Shown: positions 61,615 through 64,000 of the stretch, piece by piece
Layout of the letters: every line of letters starts with the position of its first letter
Position numbering within the stretch: position 1 is the first letter of the stretch
NCBI GenBank assembly: GCA_919902665.1
Contig: CAKKRK010000001.1
Span: 75,277-139,276, forward strand
From: Nitrospiraceae bacterium
Lineage (GTDB): Bacteria; Nitrospirota; Nitrospiria; Nitrospirales; Nitrospiraceae
Reading direction: 5' to 3'
Length of the DNA: 64,000 nucleotides
Notes under the pieces: model-generated
Told to the model about the DNA's origin: nothing
Seen by the model: the letters and a program-made list of their open reading frames with translations, nothing else
Database searches by the model: none
Made by a program: the position numbers and the translations under genes

Positions 61615-63228
61615 TTAATCGCGGCCCGGTCGTTGAAATCCGTACCCACCGGCTGCTGTCAGGGGATCTCCATACTGCGCCACGGATTCCTTCGACCAGG
61701 GCTTCGACAAGAGACCCCTGGCCCACAGCATCCCTCCACGCGCGACGGCGTAGTCAGCCTGCGCCCGATACAGCTGGTACGCTGATTCCACCACGTTGCG
61801 CTCCCGGAGGTTGACGAACAGCACGGTGGTCGACCCCATATTGAACCGAGTCCGCTCGCCTTCTTCCAACGTCTTGGCCAACCGCAACGCTTCCGTCGCC
61901 GCCGTCACTCGGTCTCGTGACCGCACGATCGCCGACAGCCAATTATCCACGTCGAGGCTCACTTGCTGCTCGGTATATTGCTGCTTCAACGCCAATTGTT
62001 GCTGGGCCACTTCCGCGGCGAGAATCTTCCCACGCGCTTCCCGCTGGAACAACGGCATCTCGAGGTGCACTCCGGTGCGGTATCCGATTCCCACAATCCA
62101 GTCCACGGCGCCGTCGGTCGGCCCCCCCTCAATAAGCAACGACGGGAGCAGTTTGTTCTTGGCCAGCTTGATGTCGATATTGTTCATCTTGGCTTCGACG
62201 TAGAGATCCCGCACTTCCGGCCGATCTTCTTTCGCTTCCACTTTATAGGCGGCGATGTCTTGTTCAGTCGGCAAGGGCGTCTCGCCCTGGAACTCCGGTG
62301 CCCATTCCGGTCGCGGAGTCACCGGCTCGTTCTTTTCCCAGAGAAAGAGGGACAGTTTGTATTGCTCATACTCCACCTTCCGCTGCGCGGCGATCGCCGC
62401 CGCTCGCCGCTTCTGCACCTCTTGATTCGCCTCGACGACATCGAGCGGCGAGACCTTCCCACCCTTGGCGAGCCCTTCGACCTGGACTAGGCGCTCTTCG
62501 GCCACCGCCAAGGCGCGCTTCACCACCTCGGCCTGCTTGACGACGACCTGCCAATCCCAGTATTGCACGGCCCCGGCGAGATAGAGATCCTGCCGTTTCT
62601 GCGCCACCTTGATCTCCGCCTGCGGCACCGAGAGTTGAGCCTGTTGATACTCGGCATACTCTTCGTTGATCATGAGGCCGCGCAACAGCTGAAACGACCC
62701 GCCGAGAATGAATTGCTGCTGTTTATAGAAGCCCTGCATATCAGGGATAAGGGCAATGATATTGTTGCTTTTATCCCCGAAGCCGCTGCGCATCCCGGCC
62801 TGGAACCGAAACCCCCAGGGATGCCCGACATCAAGCTTGGTGTCGTTGAATCCCCCCGTCAATACCTGCGGCTGTATGCCATCACATTTAACGTTGATGT
62901 CTTGCTCTGCCGTGCAGGGAGCAATGGCCAAGCCTGGGGTGGGAGCCGTGGTGAGATTCCACGTGTCAAATCGTTGGGCTTCTACATTGTTCTTGAACTG
63001 CGGTTCCCAGGCCCCAAGCGCCTGGAGGATTTTCCCCCGGGCCTTCATTCGCTCGGCTCCGGTCGCCTGCAGCAAAGGATGCGTCAACTCGATGCGAGCC
63101 AGTACTTCACTGATGCTCAGTGGAGCAGTACGCGTCGACTGCGCTTTCAATGCGCTGGAATCATGCGTCGGTTCCGCCAGTGCGGCCATCGGCAGGAGAG
63201 TCATAAGGGCCAATACCAGAGCGATCAT
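61615..63228 (-). CDS. TolC-family outer-membrane protein, paralog 3
   Basis: 537 residues from ATG 63228 (AGGAGCAT upstream), with a signal peptide ending MAALAEP. First gene of the operon. It differs from its sisters by an insert of about 15-20 residues with two cysteines (PCTAEQDINVKCDG) in the first barrel-hairpin region, probably a disulfide-closed surface loop. Otherwise it repeats the EVLARIELTHPLL and NMGSTTVLFVNLRERNVVES signatures. Confidence 0.9.
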   Translation of the reverse strand: MIALVLALMTLLPMAALAEPTHDSSALKAQSTRTAPLSISEVLARIELTHPLLQATGAERMKARGKILQALGAWEPQFKNNVEAQRFDTWNLTTAPTPGLAIAPCTAEQDINVKCDGIQPQVLTGGFNDTKLDVGHPWGFRFQAGMRSGFGDKSNNIIALIPDMQGFYKQQQFILGGSFQLLRGLMINEEYAEYQQAQLSVPQAEIKVAQKRQDLYLAGAVQYWDWQVVVKQAEVVKRALAVAEERLVQVEGLAKGGKVSPLDVVEANQEVQKRRAAAIAAQRKVEYEQYKLSLFLWEKNEPVTPRPEWAPEFQGETPLPTEQDIAAYKVEAKEDRPEVRDLYVEAKMNNIDIKLAKNKLLPSLLIEGGPTDGAVDWIVGIGYRTGVHLEMPLFQREARGKILAAEVAQQQLALKQQYTEQQVSLDVDNWLSAIVRSRDRVTAATEALRLAKTLEEGERTRFNMGSTTVLFVNLRERNVVESAYQLYRAQADYAVARGGMLWARGLLSKPWSKESVAQYGDPLTAAGGYGFQRPGRD

Positions 63229-63371
63229 GAAGGATGCTCCTCTCGTATACATTCGGCGGACGGCGCCAACACTAACAACCTCCCCTTCTTTTTTAAAAAT
63301 AGATAAAGCGGATTGGAGATATCGGTAATTTCTATGTATAGTAGTGCCTCCAATGTACCAAAGAGGGCCGC
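63229..63371. promoter_or_regulatory. Divergent promoter region of the secretion operon and the LysR gene
   Basis: 143 bases, AT-richer than the flanks (TTTTTTTAAAAATAG around 63290), between the first TolC gene and the LysR gene. A LysR protein usually binds such a shared region, but I cannot point to a certain T-N11-A site. Confidence 0.5.
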
Positions 63372-64000
63372 ATGGATTGGTTGAATTACCATCATCTCTT
63401 GTATTTCTGGTCTGTCGCGAAGCACGGCACCATGACGAAAGCGTGCGAAGAACTCCGCTTGGCTCAACCCACGATCAGCGGACAGATCGGACAGTTGGAA
63501 AATACCTTGGGCGAAAAGTTGTTCATCCGAACAGGGAGACGGCTGGCGTTGACGGAGATGGGACATCTGGTGTTCAAGTACGCCGAAGACATCTTTTCGA
63601 CCGGGCAGGAGCTGATGAACACGGTCAAAGGGCAGGTGAATGGACATCCTGCCCGACTGGTCGTCGGCATCGCAGACGCCGTTCCAAAACCGCTGGCGAC
63701 CCAACTCCTCAAGTCGGCTCTGAAACTGTACCGACCGACCCGTTTGATCTGCCAAGAAGACAAACTGCTCCAACTCTTGACCGATCTGACGGCCCATCGA
63801 TTGGATCTCGTGATTGCCGACACACCACCCCCATCCAACATCAAGGAGCACGCCTACAGCCATCCCTTGGGCGAATCAGGAATCACGCTGTTTGCAACGG
63901 CGAAGCTGACGGCACAATATCGTCGGGAATTTCCGAAGTCATTAAACAGCGCTCCCTTGCTCCTCCCAACGCCCAATGCCGTGCTTCGACGACTGCTCGA
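63372..64000 (+). CDS. NhaR-like LysR-family regulator, 3' end outside window
   Basis: 209 residues are visible. The N-terminal winged helix-turn-helix (LNYHHLLYFWSVAKHGTMTKACEELRLAQPTISGQIGQLE) matches the NhaR subgroup, and the start of the effector domain (GHPARLVVGIADAVPKPLA) follows. LysR regulators usually control a divergently transcribed neighbour, here the TolC-ABC-HlyD operon. NhaR of E. coli responds to sodium and alkaline pH; whether the same signal applies here is unknown. Confidence 0.88.
   Translation, partial: MDWLNYHHLLYFWSVAKHGTMTKACEELRLAQPTISGQIGQLENTLGEKLFIRTGRRLALTEMGHLVFKYAEDIFSTGQELMNTVKGQVNGHPARLVVGIADAVPKPLATQLLKSALKLYRPTRLICQEDKLLQLLTDLTAHRLDLVIADTPPPSNIKEHAYSHPLGESGITLFATAKLTAQYRREFPKSLNSAPLLLPTPNAVLRRLL

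Noticed and set aside
63290..63345. LysR-type T-N11-A site in the divergent region
   Set aside because: Several loose matches are possible in this AT-rich stretch; none is clearly better than chance.
1..64000. CRISPR arrays, rRNA or tRNA genes and intact transposases
   Set aside because: No regularly spaced repeats, no rRNA-like or complete cloverleaf segments, and no transposase-like protein were seen.

Overview
The window reads as chromosome of a Gram-negative, GC-rich bacterium. The gene set (TolC-type outer-membrane proteins, F0 ATP synthase genes apart from F1, PhoX, PPK1, RNase Y/YmdB, a 31-residue AURKAIP1/COX24-type basic protein, an NhaR-like LysR regulator beside an efflux cluster) fits Nitrospira (Nitrospirota). 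That assignment is inference from gene content, not from a search.

Layout. 1-6 kb: the end of a TPR-like protein, then a patchy accessory stretch with an AT-richer membrane protein, a frameshifted membrane-protein gene, four copies of a 20-bp palindromic repeat, a cupin, and a 42-residue membrane peptide beside a long hairpin. 6-12 kb: housekeeping genes (aat, rhodanese, sugar-nucleotide epimerase, tlyA, xseB, xseA), with a 127-bp inverted-repeat element between xseA and ymdB. 11-17 kb: ymdB, rny, zapA, a ZapB-like gene and an Slt-type lytic transglycosylase on the minus strand, with a 515-bp possibly structured gap downstream of zapA. 17-30 kb: rlmN, two M16 proteases, larE, the F0 genes atpI-B-E-F, pabB-pabC, a second lytic transglycosylase, nadB and small proteins, then an MsbA-like ABC exporter.

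31-43 kb is a phosphate-linked island. It holds an orphan PhoB-type response regulator, a Tat-exported PhoX phosphatase, polyphosphate kinase, an ArsC/Acr3 arsenic module, a TraR/DksA zinc-finger protein, a zinc-ribbon peptide, a secreted repeat protein, tiny membrane peptides and a CBS protein. Six intergenic regions carry 11-bp-phased CTGTNAY repeats that look like Pho boxes. 43-55 kb: maf, dus, an MNIO/DUF692-like gene, CBS-PilZ, LOG, DHH phosphoesterase, rhomboid, a hybrid histidine kinase that has lost both phosphoacceptor residues, purK and purE.

55-63 kb holds the most unusual block: a minus-strand operon of three tandem TolC paralogs, an ABC exporter whose nucleotide-binding domain has lost almost every catalytic motif, and an HlyD-type adaptor. 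It is divergent from an NhaR-like LysR gene that runs off the window. The apparent pseudo-ATPase exporter with three outer-membrane partners, the pseudo-histidine kinase and the phased Pho-box network are the best leads. No tRNA, rRNA, CRISPR array or intact transposase gene was seen.
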